This document shows, piece after piece, positions 8,185 through 17,520 of a stretch of 64,000 nucleotides of DNA (position 1 is the stretch's first letter; the number at the start of each line of letters is the position of its first letter). Source of the stretch: Paludibacteraceae bacterium (GTDB lineage: Bacteria; Bacteroidota; Bacteroidia; Bacteroidales; Paludibacteraceae); contig JAFGVV010000052.1 in assembly GCA_016937795.1 (NCBI GenBank), positions 1 through 64,000 on the forward strand, read 5' to 3'. The notes under the pieces were generated by a model. The model made no database searches. It was not told where the DNA came from and saw only the letters and a program-made list of their open reading frames with translations. Made by a program: the position numbers and the translations under genes.

Positions 8185-9855
8185 TTAATATCTAAAACTG
8201 CTGCCACCTACAAATTCCCGTAATAGCGATGTTGGTGGTATTTCGCGTTCAGGAATCGATACGAAATAATTCAGGAACTTTATAAGGCGATGTGTTTCTG
8301 TGTATTCGTCACAATATTTGGGTACTTCGGCCAATATTGGTTCAGCATGTTTTTTGAGTACTGCAAGTTCAAAAAGTAGTGCTGAATTAAACATGACATC
8401 TGCATTTTCCTGATAGGGGAATATCCACTTTTCTTCGCCACGGCGCACACTGGGCCAACGTGCGATGGTTTCGCGGGCCGAATAATTTCGGAATCGGTAA
8501 TCGCGAATGATTCTGCGTAGCAACCTTGTGTCGGTAGTGGGAATCCAGTTGTGATTATCGATGGAGATGGTTGTGAGTGCTGAAACATATATTTTGAATG
8601 TTATATCCGGTGGAATGCCGGGTATAAGATCGGGGTTTAGTGCATGAATACCCTCCATAAGCAAAATGCTATCGTTATCTAATCTCAGTTTCTCGCCTTT
8701 GTAATACCGCTTGCCATCTTCGAAGTTGAAAAACGGAATCTCGATTTCTTCGCCATTTAGCAATTGTTTTAAGTGTTTGTTGAACAGGTCAAGGTCGAGC
8801 GCATGTAGGTGTTCAAAGTCCCATTCGCCATTTTCATCGAGTGGTGTATCCTCGCGGTTTACAAAATAATTATCGAGCGAAAGGGTTACAGGTTTCAACC
8901 CGCTTACCATAAGTTGAATTGAAAGACGTTTACTGAATGTTGTTTTTCCTGATGACGAAGGTCCGGAGATGAGTACAAATCTTACTTTTTCATTTCTTTG
9001 CGAAATCATATCGGCAATGCTGGCTACTTTTTTCTCGTGAAGTGCTTCCGAAACTTTTATCAGGTTGAACGACTGATTGTTTTTGCAAGCTACATTGAAT
9101 TCACCCACATTGTTCAGATTCATAATTTTATTCCAGCCTACATATTCTTTGAAGATATCGAACATTTTAGGTAAGTATTCTACTTTGTCGAGTGCTACCG
9201 GATTGTCGCGGTTAGGAACACGGAGTAGCATGCCGTCGTAGTAGGGGATAAGATCAAATAAGCCGAGGTAGCCTGTTGATGGCAATAATACACCGTTGAA
9301 ATAATCGAAGTAATGTTCCATGCGGAAATAACGGCAGTATGGTGTTCCAAAGGTTTCGAAAAGCGAGATTTTATCTTTCTGATTCATTTGTCTGGCAAAA
9401 AGATCTTTAACCACTTTGGTTTGTTTCTCTTCGCTATGAATTATTTCGTTGCGCGAAATTATATCTTTTACTTTTACTTTAATCTTATTTATTAGCTCTT
9501 CGGTCAGATTCTCGTTGAATGCATCGAGGGTACAATAGTAACCTTTCGAAATTGGATGTTCGATACGCAGGGATGAATTTGGAAATAACTCTGAAATAGC
9601 CATTCCAAGAACCATGCTAAGTGATCGTACATACACACGCATGCCCGATGGAGAGCTGATGTCTATGAATTCTACATCTTTAGGCTTGTACAGTAGGAAG
9701 TTAAGATCCTCTACTTTGTAGTTTACTCTGGCGGCTACCACCTGGTGTTTGAGCTTAATTCCTAAGTCGTGATAGATATCAATCAGGGAGGTACCGAAGG
9801 GAAATTGATGGTACGAACTGGTGTTTTTGCAGTAAATCGTTACTTTTTTTTCCAT
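8185..9855 (-). CDS. Nucleoside (uridine-type) kinase with N-terminal TGS/ThrRS-like domains
   Basis: A 556-residue cytoplasmic protein. The first 60 residues resemble a TGS domain. Residues about 80-200 resemble the second additional domain of threonyl-tRNA synthetase. The C-terminal half is a uridine kinase/phosphoribulokinase-like P-loop domain with Walker A GPSSSGKTTFSKRL near residue 297. The same architecture is well known in Bacteroidota and Firmicutes and is annotated as nucleoside kinase. It probably phosphorylates uridine/cytidine or a related nucleoside for salvage. The role of the synthetase-like front end is unknown, possibly ligand sensing. The gene is divergent from the Na/Pi transporter. 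Confidence 0.85.
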   Translation of the reverse strand: MEKKVTIYCKNTSSYHQFPFGTSLIDIYHDLGIKLKHQVVAARVNYKVEDLNFLLYKPKDVEFIDISSPSGMRVYVRSLSMVLGMAISELFPNSSLRIEHPISKGYYCTLDAFNENLTEELINKIKVKVKDIISRNEIIHSEEKQTKVVKDLFARQMNQKDKISLFETFGTPYCRYFRMEHYFDYFNGVLLPSTGYLGLFDLIPYYDGMLLRVPNRDNPVALDKVEYLPKMFDIFKEYVGWNKIMNLNNVGEFNVACKNNQSFNLIKVSEALHEKKVASIADMISQRNEKVRFVLISGPSSSGKTTFSKRLSIQLMVSGLKPVTLSLDNYFVNREDTPLDENGEWDFEHLHALDLDLFNKHLKQLLNGEEIEIPFFNFEDGKRYYKGEKLRLDNDSILLMEGIHALNPDLIPGIPPDITFKIYVSALTTISIDNHNWIPTTDTRLLRRIIRDYRFRNYSARETIARWPSVRRGEEKWIFPYQENADVMFNSALLFELAVLKKHAEPILAEVPKYCDEYTETHRLIKFLNYFVSIPEREIPPTSLLREFVGGSSFRY

Positions 9856-9925
9856 AAATTGCGAATACAGCGATGCTTAAATTTGAAAACGTCGTAAAAT
9901 TAAGCATTTTTTTTAGATGTATTTA

Positions 9926-9957
9926 TTTGAGTGTCTCTGTTTTTTGAATTACTTTTG
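9926..9957 (+). promoter_or_regulatory. Promoter of the Na/Pi cotransporter gene
   Basis: TTTG at 9926-9929, a 20-nt spacer and TACTTTTG at 9950-9957. The predicted start near 9964 lies after the first possible ATG of the open frame (9917), so it fixes translation at ATG 9983. Confidence 0.72.
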
Positions 9958-9982
9958 CAACAAACTTTTCAAGAACGAAAGA

Positions 9983-11788
9983 ATGGAATATTCATTTTAC
10001 GATTTTCTAACACTTATTGGCGCATTAGGTTTATTTCTTTATGGAATGAAAATAATGAGTGAAGGGCTTCAGAAGGCAGCTGGAAATAAACTCAGATCCA
10101 TACTAGCTGCAATGACAAAAAACAGGGTGGCGGGTGTGCTCACCGGAGTCTTGATTACAGCGCTTATTCAATCATCTTCCGCTACTACTGTAATGGTAGT
10201 AAGTTTTGTAAATGCTGGCTTGCTAAGCCTGTTACAATCGGTAACTGTAATTATGGGTGCCAATATCGGAACGACAATTACTGCTTGGGTTATTTCATTA
10301 TTTGGTTTTAAGGTAAGTATCGCAGCGTTTTCACTTCCAATGATTGCTGTTTCAATACCATTTATTTTTTCGTCAAAAAGTAAACGCAAATCTATTGGAG
10401 AGTTCATCCTGGGATTTGCGTTGTTGTTTATGGGGCTCGATATGCTTAAAAACTCGGTGCCCGATTTGAAGGCTAATCCTGAGATGCTTGAGTTTCTAAC
10501 GCAATACACGAGTTCCGGCTTTGGTTCGGTGCTAATATTTCTGCTTATTGGAACATTGTTGACAATTGTTGTTCAGTCGTCGAGCGCTACAATGGCCATA
10601 ACTTTAATTATGGTAAGTAAAGGCTGGATATCGTATGAACTGGGTGCTGCAATGGTGTTGGGCGAGAATATAGGTACTACTATTACTGCCAATGTGGCAG
10701 CAATTCAGGGAAATATTTCGGCAAAAAGAGCAGCACTTGCTCATACTACATTTAATATTTTCGGCGTTATATGGCTGCTTTTCCTTTTCTTTCCTTTTCT
10801 GAGAATGATTACTTATCTGGTAACCAATTTTGGTCCAGGCGATCCCACTCAGCTTACAGTATTTACCAGCAGTTTAGATGCTGGTACTGTCAATCTGATT
10901 ACTTCAGATACACAGGAACTCACGGCCGAACAGACAGCATTAAAGGCTCAGCTTTTTGATTTTCAGATGGCTACATCCTATGGTTTATCCCTTTTTCACA
11001 CCATGTTTAATCTTATTAATACCTTTTTGATGATATGGTTCGCCAATCTTATTACTAAATTAGTGTCACTTATGGTGAAGAAAAAAGATTCCGACGAGGA
11101 GTTTCAACTCAAATATATTTCAACAGGTATGCTTTCCACTTCCGAACTTTCGTTGCTTCAGGCATGGAAGGAACTTAAAGTGTACAGCGAACGCACATCA
11201 CGCATGTTTAAACTTGTTCGTGATTTGTATTACGAAGAAAACGAAAATGAATTTGTGAAAAAATTTAGTCGTATTCAAAAGTATGAAAATATAAGCGATA
11301 GAATGGAGGTTGAAATTGCAAAATATCTTACAAAAGTGGCTGAGGGACGTCTTAGTGAGGATAGTAAACATCAACTTCAAACTATGTTGCGTGTGGTTTC
11401 CGAGATTGAAAGTGTGGGTGATAGTTGCTACAATCTGGCACGCACAATTATGCGTAAACGTGAGGATAAGTCGTTGTATAATAGTGAAATGAATGCTAAC
11501 GTCGATCTGATGATGAATCTCGTAGAGGGTGCAATTCACCAAATGATTGAATCGCTCGATAACAACCATATAAGCAACGATGAAGTAAATCGTTCGGTAA
11601 ATATCGAAAATGAAATCAACAATTTCCGCAATCAGCTGAAACTGCAAAATGTAGTGGATGTGAAAGGTAAAAAGTATAGTTATCAGGCTAGTGTAACATA
11701 TATGGATATTATTGTCGAATGTGAAAAAATGGGCGATTATATTATTAATGTGGTTGAAGCCCTTAACGAAGCAACAGTAAAAAACTAA
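9983..11788 (+). CDS. Na+/phosphate cotransporter with PhoU-like domain
   Basis: A 601-residue inner-membrane protein of the Na/Pi cotransporter II family (NptA/YjbB type). Two inverted repeats each carry the QSSSAT signature (QSSSATTVMVVS near residue 51, QSSSATMAITLI near 198). These serines line the substrate path in the family. A hydrophilic C-terminal half (about 380-600) is helical and PhoU-like, and probably has a regulatory role. It imports or exports phosphate with sodium. I take ATG 9983 because the promoter falls inside the longer open frame. The next gene, a Ca2+/Na+ exchanger, begins 73 bp downstream and may be co-transcribed. Confidence 0.88.
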   Translation: MEYSFYDFLTLIGALGLFLYGMKIMSEGLQKAAGNKLRSILAAMTKNRVAGVLTGVLITALIQSSSATTVMVVSFVNAGLLSLLQSVTVIMGANIGTTITAWVISLFGFKVSIAAFSLPMIAVSIPFIFSSKSKRKSIGEFILGFALLFMGLDMLKNSVPDLKANPEMLEFLTQYTSSGFGSVLIFLLIGTLLTIVVQSSSATMAITLIMVSKGWISYELGAAMVLGENIGTTITANVAAIQGNISAKRAALAHTTFNIFGVIWLLFLFFPFLRMITYLVTNFGPGDPTQLTVFTSSLDAGTVNLITSDTQELTAEQTALKAQLFDFQMATSYGLSLFHTMFNLINTFLMIWFANLITKLVSLMVKKKDSDEEFQLKYISTGMLSTSELSLLQAWKELKVYSERTSRMFKLVRDLYYEENENEFVKKFSRIQKYENISDRMEVEIAKYLTKVAEGRLSEDSKHQLQTMLRVVSEIESVGDSCYNLARTIMRKREDKSLYNSEMNANVDLMMNLVEGAIHQMIESLDNNHISNDEVNRSVNIENEINNFRNQLKLQNVVDVKGKKYSYQASVTYMDIIVECEKMGDYIINVVEALNEATVKN

Positions 11789-11861
11789 ATAATTGACATA
11801 ATGTTAGCATGTTCGGGGGATTATGTCAATCATCCGATATTTGTTGTGCATATATATAATG

Positions 11862-12803
11862 ATGGATTATCTTTTAATACTTGCAGGTTTTGTAGTTCTG
11901 ATTGGAGGCGCTCATTTTTTAGTGGACGGAGCTTCGGGACTGGCCAAACGTTTTAATGTCTCTAACCTGATTATTGGTCTTACAGTAGTGGCGTTTGGTA
12001 CATCGGCGCCTGAGTTGGTGGTAAACCTGGTGGCCGCACTCAACCCAGGTACTACCGATATTGCGTTGACTAATATTATTGGTAGCAATATGATCAATAC
12101 CTTTGTGATTCTGGGTGTTGCTGCTGTTATTTTTCCGATTGTGTCGCAAAAGAGCTCACGGCGTTTTGATATGCCCCTCAGCCTTTTGGCTCCTATTGTG
12201 GTTTTTTTGCTTGTGCTTGGCATGAACAACGAAGTGAATAGGGCGGGCGGTGTTATTCTTTTAATTTTCTTTGTTTGGTTTATGACTGTAATGGTTCGCA
12301 AAGCTGTAAAGCACCCCGAAGCCAATGACGAGGATTATAAACCAATGAAAATTTGGGTGGCGTTGATTATGGTTACAGGTGGGCTTATCGGACTTGTGGG
12401 TGGTGCCCGGCTAATCGTGCCTTCGGCTACACGTATTGCGGAATCATTGGGTGTGAGTCAGGCGGTAATTGGACTTACTGTGGTGGCTTTGGGTACTTCG
12501 CTGCCCGAATTAGCAACATCAGCAGTAGCAGCATTCAAAAAAAATTCCGATATCGCGCTTGGAAACGTAGTAGGTTCGAATATCTTTAATATCTTTTTTG
12601 TGCTGGGTACAAGCGCGGCAATCAGTCCGCTGCCTGCATACAGGAATATTAATATCGATTTATTGATGACGGCCTTAGGAAGTCTTTTGTTGCTGATTTT
12701 TGTGTACAGCAACAAACAGCACAGTATACAACGATGGGCAGGGGCTTTGCTTTTGCTCATATATTCTGTTTTCCTTTTTTTGACTATCGCAGGTCATATT
12801 TAA
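11862..12803 (+). CDS. CaCA-family sodium/calcium exchanger (YrbG-like)
   Basis: A 313-residue membrane protein with two homologous five-helix halves. Each half has the alpha-repeat motif: GLTVVAFGTSAPELVVN near residue 40 and GLTVVALGTSLPELATS near 212. The conserved glutamates in PEL bind the cation in this family. It exchanges Ca2+ (or K+) for Na+ across the inner membrane. The open frame extends 13 codons upstream to 11823, but the membrane protein proper begins at MDYLL. ATG 11859 and 11862 are adjacent and equally possible. argD follows after 35 bp, so the two are likely in one transcript. Confidence 0.85.
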   Translation: MDYLLILAGFVVLIGGAHFLVDGASGLAKRFNVSNLIIGLTVVAFGTSAPELVVNLVAALNPGTTDIALTNIIGSNMINTFVILGVAAVIFPIVSQKSSRRFDMPLSLLAPIVVFLLVLGMNNEVNRAGGVILLIFFVWFMTVMVRKAVKHPEANDEDYKPMKIWVALIMVTGGLIGLVGGARLIVPSATRIAESLGVSQAVIGLTVVALGTSLPELATSAVAAFKKNSDIALGNVVGSNIFNIFFVLGTSAAISPLPAYRNINIDLLMTALGSLLLLIFVYSNKQHSIQRWAGALLLLIYSVFLFLTIAGHI

Positions 12804-12838
12804 TACAGCTAACACTTTTACAACAAAAAACTGAAATA

Positions 12839-13960
12839 ATGGAATTATTTAATGTTTATCCGCTTTTTGATATCGAAATTGAAAAGGGAGTAAACTGTCG
12901 AACTTACGACAAACAGGGAATAGAATACCTCGACCTATATGGTGGACATGCAGTGATTTCGATTGGTCATTCTCATCCTTTTTATGTCCAGAAAATCTCG
13001 CAGCAGGCTGAAAAACTTGTGTTTTATTCCAATTCTATTGTAAATAAATTGCAGGAGGAACTGGCTCAGAAGCTTGGTAAACTCTCAGGCTACGACGATT
13101 ATTCTTTGTTTTTGGTAAATTCGGGAGCCGAGGCTAATGAGAATGCGCTGAAACTTGCTTCGTTTCACAACGGACGAACAAAAGTGATAGCTTTCGAAAA
13201 GAGTTTTCATGGCCGTACTTCTGCAGCTGTACATGTAACTGATAATCCCAAAATAAATGCAGCTATCAATGATGGTTTTGAAGTGGATTTTCTTCCTCTG
13301 AATGATATTGATGCTGTTCGTCAATCGCTTTCGAAAGGCGATGTGTGTGCTGTGATCATTGAAGGAATTCAGGGAGTAGGTGGAATCCGAATTCCAGAGA
13401 TTGATTTTCTGAAAGCGTTGAGTGATGAATGTAAAATGCACGATACAATACTGATACTTGATGAAGTGCAGTCGGGCTATGGACGAAGTGGGCGCTTTTT
13501 TGCTCATCAATATGCTGATATTCGTCCTGATATGATAACTATTGCCAAAGGGATGGGAAATGGTTTCCCTATTGGAGGTGTACTTATCAGCCCTAAGTTT
13601 GAAGCAAGATACGGTTTGCTCGGCACAACTTTTGGCGGAAGCCATTTGGCCTGTGTGGCTGCAATTGCTGTACTAGATGTGCTAAAGGCTGATCATTTGA
13701 TTGAAAATGCCGGGAAAACAGGTGAGTACATAATGGATGAACTCAGGAAAATTCCGGGAATAAAGGAAGTCAGGGGTAAGGGGCTTATGATTGGAATTGA
13801 GTTTGACCAACCTGTAAGCGAAATACGCAAAAGATTACTTTACGAGAAAAAGATATTTACCGGTGTGAGTGGAAATAATATTATCAGACTTTTGCCTCCA
13901 CTGTGCCTCACCAAAGCTGATGCAGCCATCTTTATTCAAAAATTTAAAGAACTGCTTTGA
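12839..13960 (+). CDS. argD: Acetylornithine aminotransferase-type class III PLP enzyme
   Basis: A 373-residue PLP-dependent class III aminotransferase. Clear motifs are YLDLYGGHAVISIGHSHP, NSGAEANENALKLA (PLP phosphate binding), LDEVQSGYGRSGRFFAHQ and AKGMGNGFPIGG with the Schiff-base lysine. Short size and motif spacing fit bacterial ArgD, which transfers an amino group between N-acetylornithine and 2-oxoglutarate in arginine synthesis. Many Bacteroidota use N-succinylornithine instead, so the substrate may be the succinyl form. I start at ATG 12839. The longer open frame lies inside the exchanger gene. The stop overlaps the next ATG (TGATG). Confidence 0.87.
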   Translation: MELFNVYPLFDIEIEKGVNCRTYDKQGIEYLDLYGGHAVISIGHSHPFYVQKISQQAEKLVFYSNSIVNKLQEELAQKLGKLSGYDDYSLFLVNSGAEANENALKLASFHNGRTKVIAFEKSFHGRTSAAVHVTDNPKINAAINDGFEVDFLPLNDIDAVRQSLSKGDVCAVIIEGIQGVGGIRIPEIDFLKALSDECKMHDTILILDEVQSGYGRSGRFFAHQYADIRPDMITIAKGMGNGFPIGGVLISPKFEARYGLLGTTFGGSHLACVAAIAVLDVLKADHLIENAGKTGEYIMDELRKIPGIKEVRGKGLMIGIEFDQPVSEIRKRLLYEKKIFTGVSGNNIIRLLPPLCLTKADAAIFIQKFKELL

Positions 13961-14730
13961 TGCATAATTGTCAGATATCCAGGCTGTTTTCTGCAGTTCT
14001 ATTATGCCTGCTTTTACTTACTACTTTTGAAGTACGCGCTGCGTTGGATTTACCCGAAAAAGTTACGCTCAAGTCGGGGAAAAGCTACATAGGTGAAATT
14101 TTACTGCGTAACGACGAAGTGTTGGTTCTTAAAATGATAGATGGTACACGTTTTCAGTTTAGAATATCTGAAGTGGAGGCTATTTCAGAGGCCAAAGCCA
14201 ATGAAGCTGTTGAGCCGGCTGAAGCTGATGATTCAGATCATATACTTACTGGTATGGTAGATGTGAATGTGGGAGTTGCCCATGCACGTTTTAAATCAAA
14301 TGCCTCAGCTTTTACAGGGGCGGGGATCTCTTTCGGTACTGATAGGTTTGCCGACGAAACGGTATTTTGGGGCATAGGAGTAGGTTATTTAGCTTTTTCT
14401 TTAGCACAGTCCGATGACGCTGTTGGCTTTATTCCTGTTTTTTTCAGGGCCCGAAAAGTATTCAACAGGAATATTGTGAGTCCTATGTTGATGTTTGATG
14501 CAGGTTATGCTTTTTCAACTGAAAATACTTACGAAGGAGGTGTTTATACGAAACTAAATTTTGGTATGCTACGCAGATTAAATTATAAAACATCTTTTTT
14601 TGCAGCTTTGTATGCTGGTGTGGCAGGCTATGGTGGCCAACTGACCGAACAAACCAATCAAGGCAGTTTTAATTTTGTTGGGAAAACAGCTTTTGTTGCC
14701 GCAGGAGTTACTTTGGGATTTCAATTCTAA
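13960..14730 (+). CDS. Predicted outer-membrane/periplasmic protein, function unknown
   Basis: 256 residues with a signal peptide (to about residue 27, RAA). A short SH3-like segment follows (KVTLKSGKSYIGEILLRNDEVLVLKMIDG, about 35-63), resembling the LSm/SH3-type motif seen ahead of many Bacteroidota envelope barrels. The remaining 150 residues alternate like a small beta-barrel and end in Phe. Its start overlaps the argD stop by one base, so translation is coupled, and upp follows after 20 bp. I do not recognise a named family. The operon context is metabolic and does not indicate a role. Confidence 0.7.
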   Translation: MHNCQISRLFSAVLLCLLLLTTFEVRAALDLPEKVTLKSGKSYIGEILLRNDEVLVLKMIDGTRFQFRISEVEAISEAKANEAVEPAEADDSDHILTGMVDVNVGVAHARFKSNASAFTGAGISFGTDRFADETVFWGIGVGYLAFSLAQSDDAVGFIPVFFRARKVFNRNIVSPMLMFDAGYAFSTENTYEGGVYTKLNFGMLRRLNYKTSFFAALYAGVAGYGGQLTEQTNQGSFNFVGKTAFVAAGVTLGFQF

Positions 14731-14750
14731 AAAAATACAAATATATTTAT

Positions 14751-15404
14751 ATGCAAATCAATAATTTATCGGAACAGAATTCAGTTCTTAATCATTACAT
14801 TAAGGAAATACGCTCAGTCGATATTCAGGGTGATCCGCTTCGCTTCCGCAGGAATATGGAGCGAATTGGTGAAATAATGGCGTACGAAATCAGTAAGACC
14901 TTGAAGTTTGTAAACGAAGATGTGCAAACTCCATTAGGTATATCTCCTACATTTGTGATAAGTGATAAGATTGTGATATCAACTATTTTACGTGCCGGAC
15001 TCCCTTTCCATCAGGGCTTTTTGAGCTATTTCGACAGAGCTGAAAATGCGTTTGTTTCGGCATATCGTAAATACAAGGATGCCCTTAAGTTCGACATTTT
15101 TATCGAATATATTGCTTCGCCCGATCTGACTGGAAAAACGTTGATTATTACTGATCCTATGCTTGCTACAGGTGGTTCTATGGAGTTGGCATATGGTGCA
15201 TTGCTTACAAAGGGAACACCCGCACATGTACATGTGGCTACTGTTATTGCCAGCCAACATGCCATCGATTATATAGCCTCGCATTTTCCTGCTTCAAAAA
15301 CTACTGTTTGGGCTGCTGCTATCGATCCTGAACTAAATGATCATTCGTACATTGTGCCTGGTTTGGGCGATGCAGGCGATTTGGCTTTTGGTGTAAAGCT
15401 TTGA
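14751..15404 (+). CDS. upp: Uracil phosphoribosyltransferase
   Basis: A 217-residue enzyme converting uracil and PRPP to UMP (pyrimidine salvage). The PRPP-binding motif LIITDPMLATGGSMELA (about residues 131-147) and the uracil-binding C-terminal loop VPGLGDAGDLAFG are intact, and ISTILRAGLPFHQG is the family's conserved N-terminal loop. It differs from E. coli Upp in the usual Bacteroidota manner. It is the last gene of a four-gene run (exchanger, argD, barrel protein, upp) and is followed by a strong bidirectional terminator. Confidence 0.92.
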   Translation: MQINNLSEQNSVLNHYIKEIRSVDIQGDPLRFRRNMERIGEIMAYEISKTLKFVNEDVQTPLGISPTFVISDKIVISTILRAGLPFHQGFLSYFDRAENAFVSAYRKYKDALKFDIFIEYIASPDLTGKTLIITDPMLATGGSMELAYGALLTKGTPAHVHVATVIASQHAIDYIASHFPASKTTVWAAAIDPELNDHSYIVPGLGDAGDLAFGVKL

Positions 15405-15436
15405 TATATAATGACATCTCGCTTTTGTAAAAGAAA

Positions 15437-15473
15437 GGTCTGAAACAAGTTATGAGTTTCAGACCCATTTTTT
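15437..15473. terminator. Bidirectional terminator between upp and the SDR gene
   Basis: A perfect 10-bp stem, GGTCTGAAAC (15437-15446) with GTTTCAGACC (15456-15465), followed by T-rich sequence on the plus strand and A-rich sequence on the other side. It lies between two convergent genes. Confidence 0.85.
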
Positions 15474-15497
15474 CAAAAAAATGTACTCATATATTTC

Positions 15498-16316
15498 TCA
15501 GTATATTTTTGATACAAGCCATAACTTTAATTTTGCCGGCAACCACATTCCCATTAAGTAAATAAGTTTGTAATCGGTGCGTGGCACTACTACAATTTTC
15601 ATTCTTTTGCTGAAAACCTGTTTTACGATTGCCTTGGCAATTTTTTCAGCCCGCATTCCATTCTGCTCGTCTTTTTCCATTTTTTCTACAGCTTTTTTCA
15701 TGCGCTTGTAGTAGGCAGAGCTCTGGTTGTTAGCATTTTCCGAATGCTTTCGTGCCGAAGTAAAATTGGTTTTAGTATCGCCGGGTAATATTGTACAACA
15801 TTCGATGCCGAACGGTTTTACTTCGATGGTCAAGGCTTGCATGAGCATAAATACAGCGGCTTTTACCGATGAGTAGTAGGCCTGATAGGGAATTGGAATT
15901 ACAGCTGCAACCGACGAAACAGCAATTATTCGTCCGTAAGCTTGTTGGCGAAACAGTGGTAGGCAGGCCTGAATTGTTTTTAGCACTCCGAAATAGTTTG
16001 TCTCAAACTGATATTTTATTTCTTCCGAACCGGCATCTTCTACCGATCCTGCTAATCCGTTTCCAGCATTGGCAATTACCACATTCAGAGAGCCCTGTTC
16101 GGCTATTATTCTGTTTACAGCTTTTTTTATCTCATTCTCGTTGTTTACATCCAATTGTAATGGAATAAACTGCCCACCGGATTGCTCATTGCTAAAGGAT
16201 GGAGACTGTCGGCGCGATGCTCCGTACACCACAGCACCCGCATCTACCAGCATTTGTGCTGTAGCGCTTCCAATACCGGCACTGGAACCTGTCAGAAATA
16301 CAATCTGTTTTTTCAT
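15498..16316 (-). CDS. Short-chain dehydrogenase/reductase
   Basis: A 272-residue classical SDR. The cofactor motif TGSSAGIG is at residues 10-17, the NAG motif is NAGNG, the catalytic Ser is in AVSSVAAV and the Tyr/Lys pair is in YYSSVKA. The C-terminal basic/hydrophobic tail may bind the membrane, as in DltE/SadH-like SDRs. The substrate cannot be predicted. A -7 element TATCTTTG on the minus strand (16361-16354) lies about 40 bp upstream, without an obvious -33. The gene is divergent from the AraC regulator, which might control it. Confidence 0.85.
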   Translation of the reverse strand: MKKQIVFLTGSSAGIGSATAQMLVDAGAVVYGASRRQSPSFSNEQSGGQFIPLQLDVNNENEIKKAVNRIIAEQGSLNVVIANAGNGLAGSVEDAGSEEIKYQFETNYFGVLKTIQACLPLFRQQAYGRIIAVSSVAAVIPIPYQAYYSSVKAAVFMLMQALTIEVKPFGIECCTILPGDTKTNFTSARKHSENANNQSSAYYKRMKKAVEKMEKDEQNGMRAEKIAKAIVKQVFSKRMKIVVVPRTDYKLIYLMGMWLPAKLKLWLVSKIY

Positions 16317-16403
16317 GAAAATCTGTATATTTTTTTCTTATACTTTTAGCTTACAAAGATATAATCAAATTTTTATAAAATAAAGAATTATTTTCAAAAC
16401 CGC

Positions 16404-16433
16404 TTGTTGTGATAAATAAATAGCGTATTTTTG
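16404..16433 (+). promoter_or_regulatory. Promoter of the AraC-type regulator
   Basis: TTG at 16404-16406, a 19-nt spacer and TATTTTTG at 16426-16433. The predicted start near 16440 excludes the earlier TTG start at 16442 and supports ATG 16478. Confidence 0.6.
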
Positions 16434-16477
16434 AAATTTACTTGAAACCGATAATTCACAAATATCAGATATTTACA

Positions 16478-17362
16478 ATGGCTCATAATCAGATTAAGAC
16501 ATATTCGTTTGTCGACAGTGTAACTGACAACAGCATGTTTTTGCTTAAACGAATGGAAGATATTTATTTTAATGGAAATGGTGAGTCCGATTCGCCACAT
16601 CGCCATGATTATTACGCCATTATTCTGGTAGAAAAAGGCAGTGGAGTGCATTATGTCGATTTTCAGAAGTACGACATCGAAGATTGTAGCGTGTATTTTA
16701 TTCTTCCGGGACAAATGCATCAGGTGGTGCTTAATCAAATGCCCAAAGGGTGGGTGTTGGCTTTTACAAGTGAGTTTCTCATCAGTAATTCAATTTCCGA
16801 CAAGCTTATCAACGATATTTATTTGTTCAACCATTATGGGCAGTCGCCTCCTTTGCCCCTCAGTTCTTCGCAAATGGTAATTTATCAAGGATTGATAAGC
16901 CAAATGGAGCATTTTTCGATTTCACTCAAAAACTATTCGTCCGAAGCACTTGGGGCCTTGCTTAAGCTCTTCCTTATTCAGAGCAATAACCATTGCAATT
17001 TGGTTAAGCACAATAATCCACAATTTATCGAAACGACCAATCATCTTTTGCGTTCGTTCAGACAACTGCTCGACTTGCATTACAAGAGCAAACACAAAGT
17101 ATCGGATTATGCCGATATGCTTGCGGTGACAGCCGATTATTTAAATAAAATAGTTAAAAGCATCACTGGCAAGCCTGCTAAGGAGCATATACAAAGTAAA
17201 ATTTTGGTCGAGGCAAAGCGCACATTACTGTTTTCGAATATAAGTAGTAAAGAACTTTCGTATGAGTTGGGTTTCGACGAGTCGGCACATTTCAATAATT
17301 TTTTCAAGAAAAGTACCGGTTTTACTCCTACCGAATTCCGTAGTTCTATTCGTTTGTCCTGA
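16478..17362 (+). CDS. AraC-family transcriptional regulator
   Basis: 294 residues. The N-terminal half is an AraC-type cupin sensor domain (HRHDYYAIILVEKGSG near 40-55). The C-terminal 100 residues form the double helix-turn-helix, with VSDYADMLAVTADYLNKIVKSITGKPAKEHI and the conserved ISSKELSYELGFDESAHFNNFFKKSTGFTPTEFR. The ligand is unknown. It is transcribed away from the SDR gene and towards DoxX, so either could be a target. Confidence 0.88.
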   Translation: MAHNQIKTYSFVDSVTDNSMFLLKRMEDIYFNGNGESDSPHRHDYYAIILVEKGSGVHYVDFQKYDIEDCSVYFILPGQMHQVVLNQMPKGWVLAFTSEFLISNSISDKLINDIYLFNHYGQSPPLPLSSSQMVIYQGLISQMEHFSISLKNYSSEALGALLKLFLIQSNNHCNLVKHNNPQFIETTNHLLRSFRQLLDLHYKSKHKVSDYADMLAVTADYLNKIVKSITGKPAKEHIQSKILVEAKRTLLFSNISSKELSYELGFDESAHFNNFFKKSTGFTPTEFRSSIRLS

Positions 17363-17414
17363 TTTTTGCAATCCTATACCTGATTTTTTTAATGTTTTGT
17401 GTTTGGTATTGCAG

Positions 17415-17422
17415 TATCTTTG
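17415..17422 (+). promoter_or_regulatory. -7 element of the DoxX gene
   Basis: TATCTTTG matches the -7 consensus. The -33 candidate TTTG at 17396-17399 has a 15-nt spacer, shorter than usual. The leader would be about 90 nt. Confidence 0.4.
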
Positions 17423-17520
17423 CATTGTGAAATAAAACCTTGTGTAAATGTTAGCATAGCGTTTTATTTTGATAAATAAGACAAAGATATTAATGACAAA
17501 TTATAGAAAAACAGAAATTT

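Noticed and set aside
12734..12838. N-terminal extension of ArgD
   Set aside because: It lies wholly within the exchanger gene in another frame and does not resemble an aminotransferase.
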